Assembly: GCA_905199855.1 (NCBI GenBank)
Contig: CAJKHY010000001.1
Span: forward strand, 1 to 64,000
Origin: an uncultured Clostridium sp.
GTDB taxonomy: Bacteria; Bacillota_I; Bacilli_A; RF39; UBA660
Direction of reading: 5' to 3'
Length of the DNA stretch: 64,000 nucleotides
The notes beneath the pieces are model-generated. The model had not been told where the DNA came from and ran no database searches. It was given only the letters and a program-made list of their open reading frames with translations. Numbering within the stretch: the first letter of the stretch is position 1; every line of letters begins with the position of its first letter. The position numbers and the translations under genes are program-made. Below, one piece after another: positions 34,816-43,859 of this stretch.

Positions 34816-34990
34816 AGAAAAAGGAGGTGTTACTTGTGTGCATATTACAAATAATCGGAGCAAATCCACCATAACGAATAAAACATCAAATTTATAACAA
34901 TTAAAAAATGAGTACGGCAGCAAATGTCGGAGTTTATGTCTACGAAGAAGAATATATCAGTTCCTTTTCTGTAGAAAAACATTTCCGTAA
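34816..34990 (+). ncRNA. Intergenic RNA module 2 (candidate small RNA or toxin-antitoxin remnant)
   Basis: GGAGGTG (34823) is followed at 6 bp by GTG, which would open a 12-codon frame (MCILQIIGANPP). The core at 34912-34979 repeats module 1: GTACGGCAG, TGTCGG, ATGTCTACG, GTAGAAAA. TCTAC/GTAGA can pair. The two modules are flanked by the same CCCGTACAG block and each lies close to a copy of the dispersed repeat. Confidence 0.4.
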
Positions 34991-35028
34991 TTATAGAAAA
35001 AGCAATTTATTTACAATAAATTACTTTA

Positions 35029-35045
35029 TTCGACAAAATTCGACA
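35029..35045. promoter_or_regulatory. Tandem Spo0A-type boxes
   Basis: Two perfect TTCGACA heptamers 10 bp apart (35029-35035, 35039-35045), the spacing of tandem Spo0A boxes. A TATACT -10 (35068-35073) without a good -35 follows, as at Spo0A-activated promoters. Confidence 0.65.
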
Positions 35046-35090
35046 TATTTCTACAAAGGTCTTGTTTTATACTTAGTTTGGTGATAAAAA

Positions 35091-36329
35091 ATGATTAATT
35101 TAATTATACTAAATATTATTTATATCTCATTTCCTTTAATGATTTATTTCTTATATGTAATATTTAAAAATATAAAGAACGAAAAAGAAGGTAATTTATT
35201 TCTCGCAATAAGTTTGTTTAGCTCACTGAGCTTATCTCTAAAATATGGGAATGTATTCCAAGACGAGAGGCTTTTAATACTATGCAACATTCCAATAATA
35301 ATATCATATGTTAAAAAAAAGAATTTTCTCGGCATAATTCTATCATTGGTGATAGTGATCTATACTTATATTACCATTAAAAGTAGCATTATCTATGTCA
35401 TGATTATCAAATATATTATTTATTATGTAATCGCACTATTAGCAAATAAAAGTAAAAAATATAGATTAATCGATCTCATCGCCGTTGTCCAAGGATTTAT
35501 GTTGTCATTCGAATATTTTTTCAAAAAAACGACTGCAGAAGATGCTTATGCACTTATCAATATTATTTTAGTAGTTGTAATATTCTACATAATTACTTTT
35601 GCTATTCTTTATTTGTTTGAAATAACCGATAAAATCAGTAATGTATTTTTAAATTACAAAGAATTAGAACAAGATAAACAAATCAAAAATTCCATATTTA
35701 AAATCACACACGAAATAAAAAATCCATTAGCAGTTTTAAAAGGTTATTTAGAGATGTTTAATGCCAATGATGTAGAAAAATCACAAAAATATATAAACAT
35801 CATGAAAAACGAAGTTGATAGAACCTTAAATATTATCAATGATTTCATGGAATTATCAAAAATAAAAATTGAAAAAGACATGCTAGATATCAATTTATTA
35901 ATCTACGAAACTACCGATGTCATTAAATTAGTATTTAACAAAAAAGATATAAGTTTAATAAACGAAATCTCTAACGAAGAAGAAGTTTATATTATGGGTG
36001 ATTATAATAGATTAAAACAAGTATTTATCAACTTATTTAAAAACTGCTACGAATCTATAGAAAACAAAGGCATAGTAAAAATAAGTGCCTACATTAAGAA
36101 TAATTACTACATCATTACTATTTTTGATAATGGTATAGGCATGAGTGATGAAACCATAAAAAATATTAAACACGTATTTTATACAACAAAAAAATATGGC
36201 AGTGGGGTAGGAGTACCCCTATCTAATGAAATTATTAAAGCCCACGATGGTATTTTGAGTTATGAATCAAAATTAGGCGAATATACAAAAACCACAATTA
36301 AATTACCAATATTAAAAGAAGGTAACTAG
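35091..36329 (+). CDS. KinB-like sensor histidine kinase
   Basis: 412 aa. Five or six TM helices in the first about 185 residues with very short loops and no extracellular sensor domain, like B. subtilis KinB. Then the kinase core: H-box FKITHEIKNPLAVLKGYLEM, N-box RLKQVFINLFKNCYESI, G1 FDNGIGMS and G2 GSGVGVPLSNEI. No response regulator is adjacent, also typical of sporulation phosphorelay kinases. GGTGAT precedes the ATG. Tandem Spo0A boxes lie in its promoter, suggesting feedback from the phosphorelay. Its target as Spo0F/Spo0A is inferred. Confidence 0.8.
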   Translation: MINLIILNIIYISFPLMIYFLYVIFKNIKNEKEGNLFLAISLFSSLSLSLKYGNVFQDERLLILCNIPIIISYVKKKNFLGIILSLVIVIYTYITIKSSIIYVMIIKYIIYYVIALLANKSKKYRLIDLIAVVQGFMLSFEYFFKKTTAEDAYALINIILVVVIFYIITFAILYLFEITDKISNVFLNYKELEQDKQIKNSIFKITHEIKNPLAVLKGYLEMFNANDVEKSQKYINIMKNEVDRTLNIINDFMELSKIKIEKDMLDINLLIYETTDVIKLVFNKKDISLINEISNEEEVYIMGDYNRLKQVFINLFKNCYESIENKGIVKISAYIKNNYYIITIFDNGIGMSDETIKNIKHVFYTTKKYGSGVGVPLSNEIIKAHDGILSYESKLGEYTKTTIKLPILKEGN

Positions 36330-36351
36330 TAAATAAAACTACTCCTTCTTT

Positions 36352-37194
36352 TTAACTTTCTTTATTAATACGATAAAAATTAATAGATGGTGGATTAAAC
36401 AACCTGAATGTATAAGCACTTACCCCCAAACCACTAGAAACATAAATATTAGCATTATTAATATGATAATAATTACCATAATAAAATGTTGCACCCCTGA
36501 TATTATATAACTTCTCCAAAAAAGGCAATTTTACCTGACCATCATGTGAATGACCAGCCAAAATAAGATTAACAGAACTATCTTTTTCCAAAATATTATC
36601 AACATAATCAGGTTCATGAACAAGCACTATCTTATAATCTTCATTATTAATTTCAAAAGTTTTATCTAAATTAGCACGATCTTTTAAAACATCGTCAACG
36701 CCATATAGCATAATTTTTTCCATACTATTATTATAAATAGCATCGCTCTCATTAAGTAAAATATCAAAACCACTATCCGTAAGGGTACTCTTCAAAATCT
36801 CAACATTTTCTTCATAATCATGATCTCCTAAAATAGCATACTTCCCAATTCGAGCATTAATCTTACTTAAATGCTCAACCAAAATATCAAAATCATTATC
36901 ATTTAACTCGTTTGGAGTTTCCACCAAATCACCCGTAAAAACAACAATATCAGGTTTAATAAAATTAATCTCCTTAACAAATCTATCAATACTTTTCAAA
37001 GTAATATTTCTTCCATAATGCAAATCACTAAAATGAACAATCTTTACACCATCAAAACTATCTGGCAAATTAGGATCCTTAATCGTATATTCTTTAGTAA
37101 TAAACATATTTGGCTCCACCGCATATCCATATAACAAAATCAAAATAATTACAAATAAAAATATTAAAATAGTAGCAATAACTTTTCTTCTCAT
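36352..37194 (-). CDS. Membrane-anchored metallophosphoesterase (YkuE-like)
   Basis: 280 aa. N-terminal TM (about 5-25), then the calcineurin-type metal motifs: VHFSDLHYG, VFTGDLVE, ILGDHDYE (GDHD where most members have GNHD) and LAGHSHDGQVKLP. The catalytic domain faces outward; YkuE-type enzymes act at the membrane or wall. Its ATG overlaps the stop of the upstream CPBP gene, so they share an mRNA. Confidence 0.85.
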   Translation of the reverse strand: MRRKVIATILIFLFVIILILLYGYAVEPNMFITKEYTIKDPNLPDSFDGVKIVHFSDLHYGRNITLKSIDRFVKEINFIKPDIVVFTGDLVETPNELNDNDFDILVEHLSKINARIGKYAILGDHDYEENVEILKSTLTDSGFDILLNESDAIYNNSMEKIMLYGVDDVLKDRANLDKTFEINNEDYKIVLVHEPDYVDNILEKDSSVNLILAGHSHDGQVKLPFLEKLYNIRGATFYYGNYYHINNANIYVSSGLGVSAYTFRLFNPPSINFYRINKES

Positions 37195-37871
37195 AAACCA
37201 CTTCCCACTAAATACAAAACAATGGCCATTGTATTATGCAAAAAATGCATACTAATAGTAGAAAAAATATTATTAGATTTACTATAAGTATAAGCAAAAG
37301 CCAACCCCAACGAACAATAAGGGATCAAATAAACATAATCCATTGGTGTTTTAATATAAGTAATAACATGCAAAGCCCCGAAAGTAACCCCACTCACCAA
37401 AACATAAATAAAATTATTCCTAAAAACATCACGGAATCCCTTTCTAAATATTAATTCCTCAGTAAAAGGTGCATATAAAGTAACCGAAAATATCATATAT
37501 AAAGGAGCAATCTCAATTAAAGACCTAATACTTTCCTCATTGCCAGCAATCCCATTTTTAGTAAACATCACGATTATAAAATTACTTATAATCATAATCA
37601 AAAAACCAATCAAATAATACTTAAAAGCAAATTCAAAATTATTAAAAAAATCTCTAAAAAAAATCTTAAAATCTTTAACTAAAGTTTTCCTATATACCAA
37701 AAATAGAATAACCAAAAAACCAATTTCTGACCCAAAACCAAGTAAATACTTTCCCTTATTTGATAAAACACCAACATCAATATCAAAAATGCCTACCACA
37801 ATATCAGTAAACGTAAAAAGTAACAAAAACAAAATTATAGTTTTAAAAATAGTAAATATATTCTTCTTCAT
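37191..37871 (-). CDS. CPBP family intramembrane metalloprotease
   Basis: 226 aa with about seven TM segments. Family motifs EELIFRKGFRD (motif 1, Glu-Glu plus Arg), FGALHV (motif 2 His) and SMHFLHNTMA (motif 3 His) are all present. Relatives process CAAX-type or bacteriocin peptides or serve as immunity proteins; the substrate here is unknown. Start chosen at 37871 with AAGGTG upstream. Overlaps the phosphoesterase gene by 4 bp. Confidence 0.85.
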   Translation of the reverse strand: MKKNIFTIFKTIILFLLLFTFTDIVVGIFDIDVGVLSNKGKYLLGFGSEIGFLVILFLVYRKTLVKDFKIFFRDFFNNFEFAFKYYLIGFLIMIISNFIIVMFTKNGIAGNEESIRSLIEIAPLYMIFSVTLYAPFTEELIFRKGFRDVFRNNFIYVLVSGVTFGALHVITYIKTPMDYVYLIPYCSLGLAFAYTYSKSNNIFSTISMHFLHNTMAIVLYLVGSGL

Positions 37872-38030
37872 TCTTTCACCTTCATTAATCATTGTACCAA
37901 ATTTCTAACGAAAAGTCATTAATTTTAAAATACATTATTGCAAAAAAAAGCATTAGATTAGTTTGTTATAACATGGAAAACCAATAAAATATATATTTTT
38001 CACGATAATTTAATTTTTTCTTTTTAGGGG

Positions 38031-38059
38031 TTGTATTTTTTAAATAGTACTGCTATAAT
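38031..38059 (+). promoter_or_regulatory. Promoter of the 113-aa gene
   Basis: TTGTAT, 17 bp, TATAAT, followed by AGGAGGTG before the ATG at 38087. Confidence 0.6.
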
Positions 38060-38086
38060 ACATTACTAGATGTAGGAGGTGTAATT

Positions 38087-38428
38087 ATGTATGGAAAAAT
38101 ACAATATGGTTATAAATATATAGAATGCCTAGATATATATACCATTAGAAGATTAGATGGGGTTTCACTAGATTCTCACATACCAATTAATTTAATTAAA
38201 GCAATTATGTCAGAAGAAGTAGATCGAAAAGGAAAACTAACCTTTACCAGTAATATACATAATAACATATACTTTGATTTTGACAAGAAAAATGCTATAA
38301 TTGACTTCAATGGAAGAAAATTCAGTGAAAAACAAGTTACAGACATAATTAACATGATCAACAACAAAAAAAACACAAAAAAAGAACCAAAAAGATTAAA
38401 AAAAATATTATCAATATTAAAAAAATAG
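38087..38428 (+). CDS. Hypothetical basic protein, 113 aa
   Basis: Soluble, with a beta-like middle (LTFTSNIHNNIYFDFDKKNAIIDFNGRKF) and a very basic C-terminal tail. No family recognised. It has an excellent ribosome site (AGGAGGTG, 7 bp) and its own promoter, so it is a real gene. Confidence 0.65.
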   Translation: MYGKIQYGYKYIECLDIYTIRRLDGVSLDSHIPINLIKAIMSEEVDRKGKLTFTSNIHNNIYFDFDKKNAIIDFNGRKFSEKQVTDIINMINNKKNTKKEPKRLKKILSILKK

Positions 38429-38466
38429 TTAAAAGAAAGTACTTAGAAATAAATATTTTCTTTTAA

Positions 38467-38490
38467 TTTTGCTACGCTGTTTTAATTTCC
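38467..38490 (+). repeat. Dispersed intergenic repeat, copy 4 (forward)
   Basis: TTTTGCTACGCTGTTTTAAT, between two convergent small genes. Confidence 0.6.
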
Positions 38491-38534
38491 TAAAACATAT
38501 TAGCAAACAAAAAAAACACTATAAAAGTGTTTAA

Positions 38535-38684
38535 TTAAAAATATTGAATTATTGGAACAATAACTGAAATAAGAATAATAATTAACATAGTATAACCAAC
38601 TATTTTCATACCTAGGTTACTTGTTTTTTTCTTTTTCTTTTTTTTCTTATTTTTATTTTCTTTTTCATTCATAATCTTTGCCAT
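38535..38684 (-). CDS. 49-aa poly-lysine small membrane protein (DUF4044-like)
   Basis: Starts MAKIMNEKENKN, then eight consecutive Lys, then one TM helix (IVGYTMLIIILISVIVPII). The layout of a poly-Lys head and one TM matches the DUF4044 group of tiny Firmicute membrane proteins, though I cannot confirm membership. GAGGTG lies 5 bp before the ATG. Too short for many gene finders. Confidence 0.6.
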   Translation of the reverse strand: MAKIMNEKENKNKKKKKKKKTSNLGMKIVGYTMLIIILISVIVPIIQYF

Positions 38685-38762
38685 ATCGCACCTCATAACT
38701 AATTATACAAAATTATATTCATAATTTCAAGTATTAAATAATATTATTTATTGGGTGAGAAT

Positions 38763-39374
38763 ATGAAGCAAAAATTAATTAATTTAAAAAACAGCATTAT
38801 ACCTAGAAATGTTACTACTTATTTAATATTAGGATTAATCATTCTTGGTGTCATTGCAGGCTCTATTTTTTTTATTTCAATTAGTAAAACGGATAAATTA
38901 GAAGCCACCAATGAGATAATGAATTTCTATCAAAATATCAAAAATATCAACTATGGACAAACACTAAAAAATAGTTTTAACACAAGTATTTTTTATCTAT
39001 GTGGAATATCAATCCTATCCTTAACAATCATAGGCCTTCCGTTCCTTATTTTTCTTATCTTCTTTAAAGGCTTTATTCTAGGCTTTTGCATTTCAACCAT
39101 CATCAATACTTATCATTATAAAGGTATTCTATATAGTTTTCTATATCTCTTTCCTCATGAGTTAATTAAGCTTTTTAGTATTATTTTAACAAGCATATAT
39201 GGTATCATACTAAGTATTAAATTACTTAAACTAATATTTACCAAAAAAAACATTAATTACAAATTATCTTTAAAAAGATATAGCATCATAATGATAATTT
39301 CTATGTTTTTAAATGGTCTAGCTATCTTATATGAAACCTATATATATCCAATTGTCCTCAAAATCATAATTTAA
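38763..39374 (+). CDS. spoIIM: Stage II sporulation protein M
   Basis: 203 aa, family length, with five or six TM segments. SpoIIM joins SpoIID and SpoIIP in the complex that drives engulfment. The pattern NSFNTSIFYLCGISILSLTIIG (only part of the TM) and FLIFFKGFILGFCISTI, then FLYLFPHELIKLF, matches the SpoIIM core where the conserved PHG/PHE motif lies. ATG 38763 has GGGTGAG upstream. No spoIID/P nearby. Confidence 0.8.
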   Translation: MKQKLINLKNSIIPRNVTTYLILGLIILGVIAGSIFFISISKTDKLEATNEIMNFYQNIKNINYGQTLKNSFNTSIFYLCGISILSLTIIGLPFLIFLIFFKGFILGFCISTIINTYHYKGILYSFLYLFPHELIKLFSIILTSIYGIILSIKLLKLIFTKKNINYKLSLKRYSIIMIISMFLNGLAILYETYIYPIVLKIII

Positions 39375-39990
39375 TTTAATTTATACAAATATATACTAAG
39401 AAAAAAATAAGAAGAAGAAAATTTTTATAATAGTAGCAGGAGTTATATTATTATTAGTTATCCTATTTCTATTATGTTTTTTTTAACTAAAAATAATATT
39501 GTACTAGTTAAATAAAATAAAACAGTAAATAAACAAGGAGTGGGACTTGCTTTACCATAAAATTCAACTAAGGAAGAATATAAGTTTGTAACCTAGGAAA
39601 CAGAAGTTTTAATTGATGATAAATTATTAAATTGTGATAAGAAAGAAAAACATAGTATTAAAGTACAAAAAGATTTGTTGATTATCATTTAAAATATATA
39701 GTTAGGTTAAAAAATGAAAAGTATATTAATAATTATTTAGACGTGATTTTGATGATTATATTATATAGTTAAGCCTATAAATAAAAAAATATTGATGACA
39801 TATTAAAAATATTTAAAATAGTATAAATAATACCCTTTTGTCAACAGCCTTAAACGTTCATTTATGGATGTTTTTAATACATTTAAAATTCTCTTATGAA
39901 ACTGGAATTTATTTTTTTATTTCATAAATTTAAAATATTATAAAATAGCATAATTTAATTATTTATTTCTTTATCATTATGTGGTATACT
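39375..39990 (+). pseudogene. Decayed membrane-anchored protein gene and spacer
   Basis: About 600 bp with no intact ORF. From 39414 one can read KKKIFIIVAGVILLLVILFLL, a Lys-rich start plus TM like that of the gene at 4002, followed by broken frames with many stops. A hairpin AAACGTTCAT/ATGGATGTTTTT at 39852-39875 may be an old terminator. Read as the relic of a single-TM protein. Confidence 0.45.
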
Positions 39991-40014
39991 TTTTATAGGC
40001 GGGATGGTAATGGT

Positions 40015-40686
40015 ATGAGCAAAGAAATATTATATTCATTATATGAATACTTGGGAATATCACAATTAGTATTAATTTATCTAAGCAACAATACAGAAGA
40101 AAAAACAGGCAACATCATAAAAAATGTTATTGCCACTAGATTATCAAAATATCATGTATTTCAAGAAACCAACCTATTATTTGAAGAAATAGAAAACATC
40201 AGTGCAAGAATAGAAGAACAAAAATTTATTTTTAAACCTAATACAACCACTACAGACCTATTCTCATTCTTTTTTAATTACATTACTTCAAACAACACCA
40301 ATCATGCCTTATTAGATGAATTAATCATAGCCAGATTCTTCCCTGTATTTATCACAAAAGAAATAAACAACATCGATAAAAGAATAACATCAAACAAAGA
40401 CAAAAACAGTAAAAAGACCTTATTCGCAGCCAAAGCCATTTTAAATAACTATGCTAATTTTGAATATGAAGACATATATCATTTTATATATGAAAAAAAT
40501 CCTAATTATCATAGAAAAATGAAATACATAGATAATTTTGTTAGAAGAGAAACACAATTAATGTTTTCCCAAATAGAAAAATTATTTTATTTACTCGATA
40601 TCGATTATATCAATTATGAAAATGAAAGTATATATAAACATTTAAATATCAAAGAGGGTAAGGTTTTAAAATTTAGAAAAAAATAG
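40015..40686 (+). CDS. Hypothetical helical protein upstream of psd
   Basis: 223 aa, predicted mostly helical and soluble; starts MSKEILYSLYEYLGISQLVL. No conserved motif recognised. ATG 40015 is preferred; upstream in-frame ATG 39979 lacks a site and lies in the promoter (TATACT at 39985). It ends 13 bp before psd, whose ribosome site follows at once, so the two are probably cotranscribed. Role unknown. Confidence 0.55.
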   Translation: MSKEILYSLYEYLGISQLVLIYLSNNTEEKTGNIIKNVIATRLSKYHVFQETNLLFEEIENISARIEEQKFIFKPNTTTTDLFSFFFNYITSNNTNHALLDELIIARFFPVFITKEINNIDKRITSNKDKNSKKTLFAAKAILNNYANFEYEDIYHFIYEKNPNYHRKMKYIDNFVRRETQLMFSQIEKLFYLLDIDYINYENESIYKHLNIKEGKVLKFRKK

Positions 40687-40699
40687 TAGTAGGTGTAGT

Positions 40700-41563
40700 A
40701 TGGAAATATTAGTATATGACAGAGCTAATAACAAAGTAATCAAAGAAGAAATAAGAAAAAGCTTAAATTTTTTATATAATACTAGTTTAGGAAGAATTAT
40801 TCTAAAAATAATAACAAATCCCACTATTAGTAAATTCAATGGATTACTAATTAGAAGCAGATTATCTAAATTCAAAATAAAAAAATTTATTATTAAAAAT
40901 AACATTAACATGAAAGACTATGAAAACGTAAAATATAAATCATTCGATGAATTTTTCACTAGAAAAATAAAAAAAGACAAAAGAAAAATATGCTTAGATG
41001 AAAACGCCTTAATATCACCATGCGATTCCAAATTAATGGTCTACGATATCAATAAACTAACTTGCATCAACGTAAAAAATAGCCTTTACACCATTAATGA
41101 ATTAGTACGTGATAAAAATATTGCTCACCAATATTACAATGGTAAATGCCTAGTATTTAGACTAAACGTAGAAGATTACCACCACTACGGAGACATTGAT
41201 GATGGTAAAGTTGTAAGCACTAAAGAAATAAAAGGCGTCTTACACACAATTAATCCTATTGCCTTCAAAAGATATAAAGTTTTTAGTGAAAATCATAGAG
41301 TAGTAAACATCGTTGAAACCAAGAACTTTGGCGACGTCATATATATCGAAGTTGGAGCTTTAAATATTGGCAAGATAAACAACAATCCTAATAAAATATG
41401 CCATAGAGGAAAAGAAAGAGGATATTTTTCTTTTGGAGCCTCCACTATTGTTTTAATATTTAAAGAAAACACCATCAGAATAGACAATGACATCTTAGAA
41501 AAATCAAAAGAAGGGATAGAAACTAAAATATTATATGGAGAAAAAATAGGAACAAAGTATTAA
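40700..41563 (+). CDS. psd: Phosphatidylserine decarboxylase
   Basis: 287 aa. Makes phosphatidylethanolamine from phosphatidylserine. SFDEFFTRKIK, ALISPCDSKLMVYD, NVEDYHHYGDIDDG (catalytic His), and near the C-terminus FSFGASTIVLIF, which holds the self-cleavage Ser that becomes the pyruvoyl group; here GAST replaces the common GST context. AGGTG lies 5 bp before the ATG. No pssA nearby in the window. Confidence 0.92.
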   Translation: MEILVYDRANNKVIKEEIRKSLNFLYNTSLGRIILKIITNPTISKFNGLLIRSRLSKFKIKKFIIKNNINMKDYENVKYKSFDEFFTRKIKKDKRKICLDENALISPCDSKLMVYDINKLTCINVKNSLYTINELVRDKNIAHQYYNGKCLVFRLNVEDYHHYGDIDDGKVVSTKEIKGVLHTINPIAFKRYKVFSENHRVVNIVETKNFGDVIYIEVGALNIGKINNNPNKICHRGKERGYFSFGASTIVLIFKENTIRIDNDILEKSKEGIETKILYGEKIGTKY

Positions 41564-41597
41564 ATATTAAGGGGTTATTGGAAAGGAAGAAAAAATA

Positions 41598-43589
41598 ATG
41601 GAAAATACTGAGTTAGAATTATTGAATGAGTTAGCAAACCGTTTCCCCACTAAAGACGATGCAGTTACAGAAATAATTAATCTAAATGCTATTTTAGCCT
41701 TACCTAGAGGACCTGAGCATTTTATGAGTGATTTACATGGACAAGCAGATGCCTTTGTTCATATTCTAAACAATTCCGCAGGAGGTATAAAATTTAGAAT
41801 TGGTCAAATATTTAAAAACACATTAAGCATCAAAGAACAAGATGAACTTGCCACTTTAATATATTATCCTAAACAAAAAATGAGCCTTGTTCTAGAAAAT
41901 GTCAATGATAAGAAAAAATGGTATTACGACAACTTACTTAGAATAATTGAAATAACCAAAAAGTTTTCATCAAGATACACCAGAAGCAAAGTAAGAAAAG
42001 TATATGAAAATAATAACCTCAGTTACATTGTTGACGAACTACTCAATAACAAATTAGAAGCCGAAAACAAAGACAAATATTATGAAGCCATCATTAACAC
42101 CATAATCGAACTAGGTTACAGTGAAAAACTAATTATTTTACTATCATCAATTATCAAAACTTTAGCAGTTGACAGCCTCCATATTGTTGGAGATGTTTAC
42201 GATCGTGGCCCAGAACCCCATAAAATAATGGATAGCTTAGAAAAATACCATTCCGTAGACATTGAATGGGGAAATCATGATATTTTATGGATGGGAGCAT
42301 CAATAGGAAGCAAAATATGTATCTCAGGCGTTATTACCAACAGTGTCCGCCACAACAACCTAGACATACTAGAAGATATCTATGGCATCAACCTAAGACC
42401 ACTTGCAAACTATGCCGAAAAAACATATGACGATGCCCTTATATGGCGACCAAGACATACAAAAGAAGAAGATTACTATAACAACTACCTAGTTAAACAG
42501 TCAGCTAAAATACATAAAGCAATATCCATTATCATGTATAAATTAGAAGGCGATTTTGCCTTAAAACATCCAGAATACAACATGTTACATAGAAGACTAC
42601 TTGATAAAATAGATTACCAAAACAAAGAAATATTAATTGACAATACCAAATACTTCCTAGAAGACACTATTTTCCCAACAATAGACAAAAACAACCCATA
42701 TAAACTAACCAAAGAAGAAGAAACTATCATCAATGACCTAGTAAAATCATTCCTCAACAGTGAAGCCTTACAAAGACACATGAAAATATTCATTGACAAA
42801 GGAAGCATGTACAAAATAGAAAACAACAACTTATTATATCATGCCTTAGTACCACTAAATGAAGATGGGACCTTAAAACAAGTAAACATAAACGGAAACG
42901 CATTATCAGGCAAAAGATTATTTGATTACATTAACTTACTTGTCAAAAAATTATATTACAACAAAGGATTTAACAAAGAAGAAGACCTAGACCTAATGTG
43001 GTATCTTTGGAGTGGACCAGATTCGCCATTCTTTGGAAAAGATAAAATGACTACAATGGAAAGAGTTTTAATAAAAGATAAAACAGCCCATAAAGAAAAA
43101 AGAAACTATTATTACAAATATCAAGACAATAAAACAGTTATGGAAAATATTATGAAAGATTTTGGCATTACCAACATAGAAAATGCCCACATCATAAATG
43201 GACATATTCCAGTTGAAAAAATTAACGGAGAAACTCCAATCAAAGCAGAAGGAAAAGTAATAGTAATTGATGGAGGTTTTTCTAAAGCATACCAAAAAAC
43301 CACAGGCATTGCCGGTTATACCTTAGTATCAGGTTCTACTGGGATGAGAATAATAGCCCACGAACCATTTACCACCATAGAAAATGCCATTCTCAATAAT
43401 GAAGACATTCATTCCTCAGTAGATTTACAAGAATCTAGCAAAGTTAGAATAACCATAAAAGACACTGATAAAGGTAATGAATTACAAAAACAAATTAAAT
43501 TACTAGAAAAATTAATTTACTACTATGACAATGGAATTATCAATGAAAACAAAGAATACAAATACGTGAAAGTATATAGTAGAAAATAA
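41598..43589 (+). CDS. fbp: Fructose-1,6-bisphosphatase, class III
   Basis: 663 aa, family length. Gluconeogenic hydrolysis of fructose 1,6-bisphosphate; this class is specific to Firmicutes. The phosphoesterase core is visible: FMSDLHGQADAF, HIVGDVYDRGPEPHKIMD, IEWGNHDILWMGA, and later INGHIPVEK and VIDGGFSKAY. GGAAAGGAAG precedes the ATG. A terminator follows at 43613. Confidence 0.96.
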   Translation: MENTELELLNELANRFPTKDDAVTEIINLNAILALPRGPEHFMSDLHGQADAFVHILNNSAGGIKFRIGQIFKNTLSIKEQDELATLIYYPKQKMSLVLENVNDKKKWYYDNLLRIIEITKKFSSRYTRSKVRKVYENNNLSYIVDELLNNKLEAENKDKYYEAIINTIIELGYSEKLIILLSSIIKTLAVDSLHIVGDVYDRGPEPHKIMDSLEKYHSVDIEWGNHDILWMGASIGSKICISGVITNSVRHNNLDILEDIYGINLRPLANYAEKTYDDALIWRPRHTKEEDYYNNYLVKQSAKIHKAISIIMYKLEGDFALKHPEYNMLHRRLLDKIDYQNKEILIDNTKYFLEDTIFPTIDKNNPYKLTKEEETIINDLVKSFLNSEALQRHMKIFIDKGSMYKIENNNLLYHALVPLNEDGTLKQVNINGNALSGKRLFDYINLLVKKLYYNKGFNKEEDLDLMWYLWSGPDSPFFGKDKMTTMERVLIKDKTAHKEKRNYYYKYQDNKTVMENIMKDFGITNIENAHIINGHIPVEKINGETPIKAEGKVIVIDGGFSKAYQKTTGIAGYTLVSGSTGMRIIAHEPFTTIENAILNNEDIHSSVDLQESSKVRITIKDTDKGNELQKQIKLLEKLIYYYDNGIINENKEYKYVKVYSRK

Positions 43590-43612
43590 AATTCAAACAA
43601 GAATAACTAAAT

Positions 43613-43645
43613 AAAAGCTTAGAAAATTTAATCTAAGTTTTTATT
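43613..43645 (+). terminator. fbp terminator
   Basis: CTTAGA-AAATTTAA-TCTAAG with AAAA before and TTTTTATTTT after. Confidence 0.8.
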
Positions 43646-43651
43646 TTACAC

Positions 43652-43674
43652 TTTTGCTATGCTGTTCTAAGAAT
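43652..43674 (+). repeat. Dispersed intergenic repeat, copy 5 (forward)
   Basis: TTTTGCTATGCTGTTCTAAG. Forms an inverted pair with copy 6, about 50 bp away. Confidence 0.6.
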
Positions 43675-43726
43675 AAAAAAACTCCCTATTACTAATTTTA
43701 TTTATGTAACCCAAGTAAATTTACGT

Positions 43727-43746
43727 CCTATAACAGTGTAGCAAAT
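43727..43746 (-). repeat. Dispersed intergenic repeat, copy 6 (reverse)
   Basis: CCTATAACAGTGTAGCAAAT, inverted relative to copy 5. Confidence 0.55.
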
Positions 43747-43786
43747 AGAAAAAAATAAAAAAAAACAAAAAATTAGCAATTAACTA

Positions 43787-43815
43787 TTGACATTGCTAAT
43801 ATATAGTAATACAAT
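43787..43815 (+). promoter_or_regulatory. hrcA-dnaK operon promoter
   Basis: TTGACA, 17 bp, TACAAT; the predicted start lies at the left edge of the CIRCE element. Confidence 0.8.
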
Positions 43816-43819
43816 GATT

Positions 43820-43846
43820 ATAGCACTCATATATTATAAGTGCTAA
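43820..43846. promoter_or_regulatory. CIRCE operator (HrcA binding site)
   Basis: TAGCACTC, 9 bp, AAGTGCTA: the CIRCE inverted repeat with one change in the right arm (AAGTGC for GAGTGC). Its position at the transcript start gives HrcA autorepression, relieved by heat. Confidence 0.93.
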
Positions 43847-43859
43847 GGGAAGTGATAAA

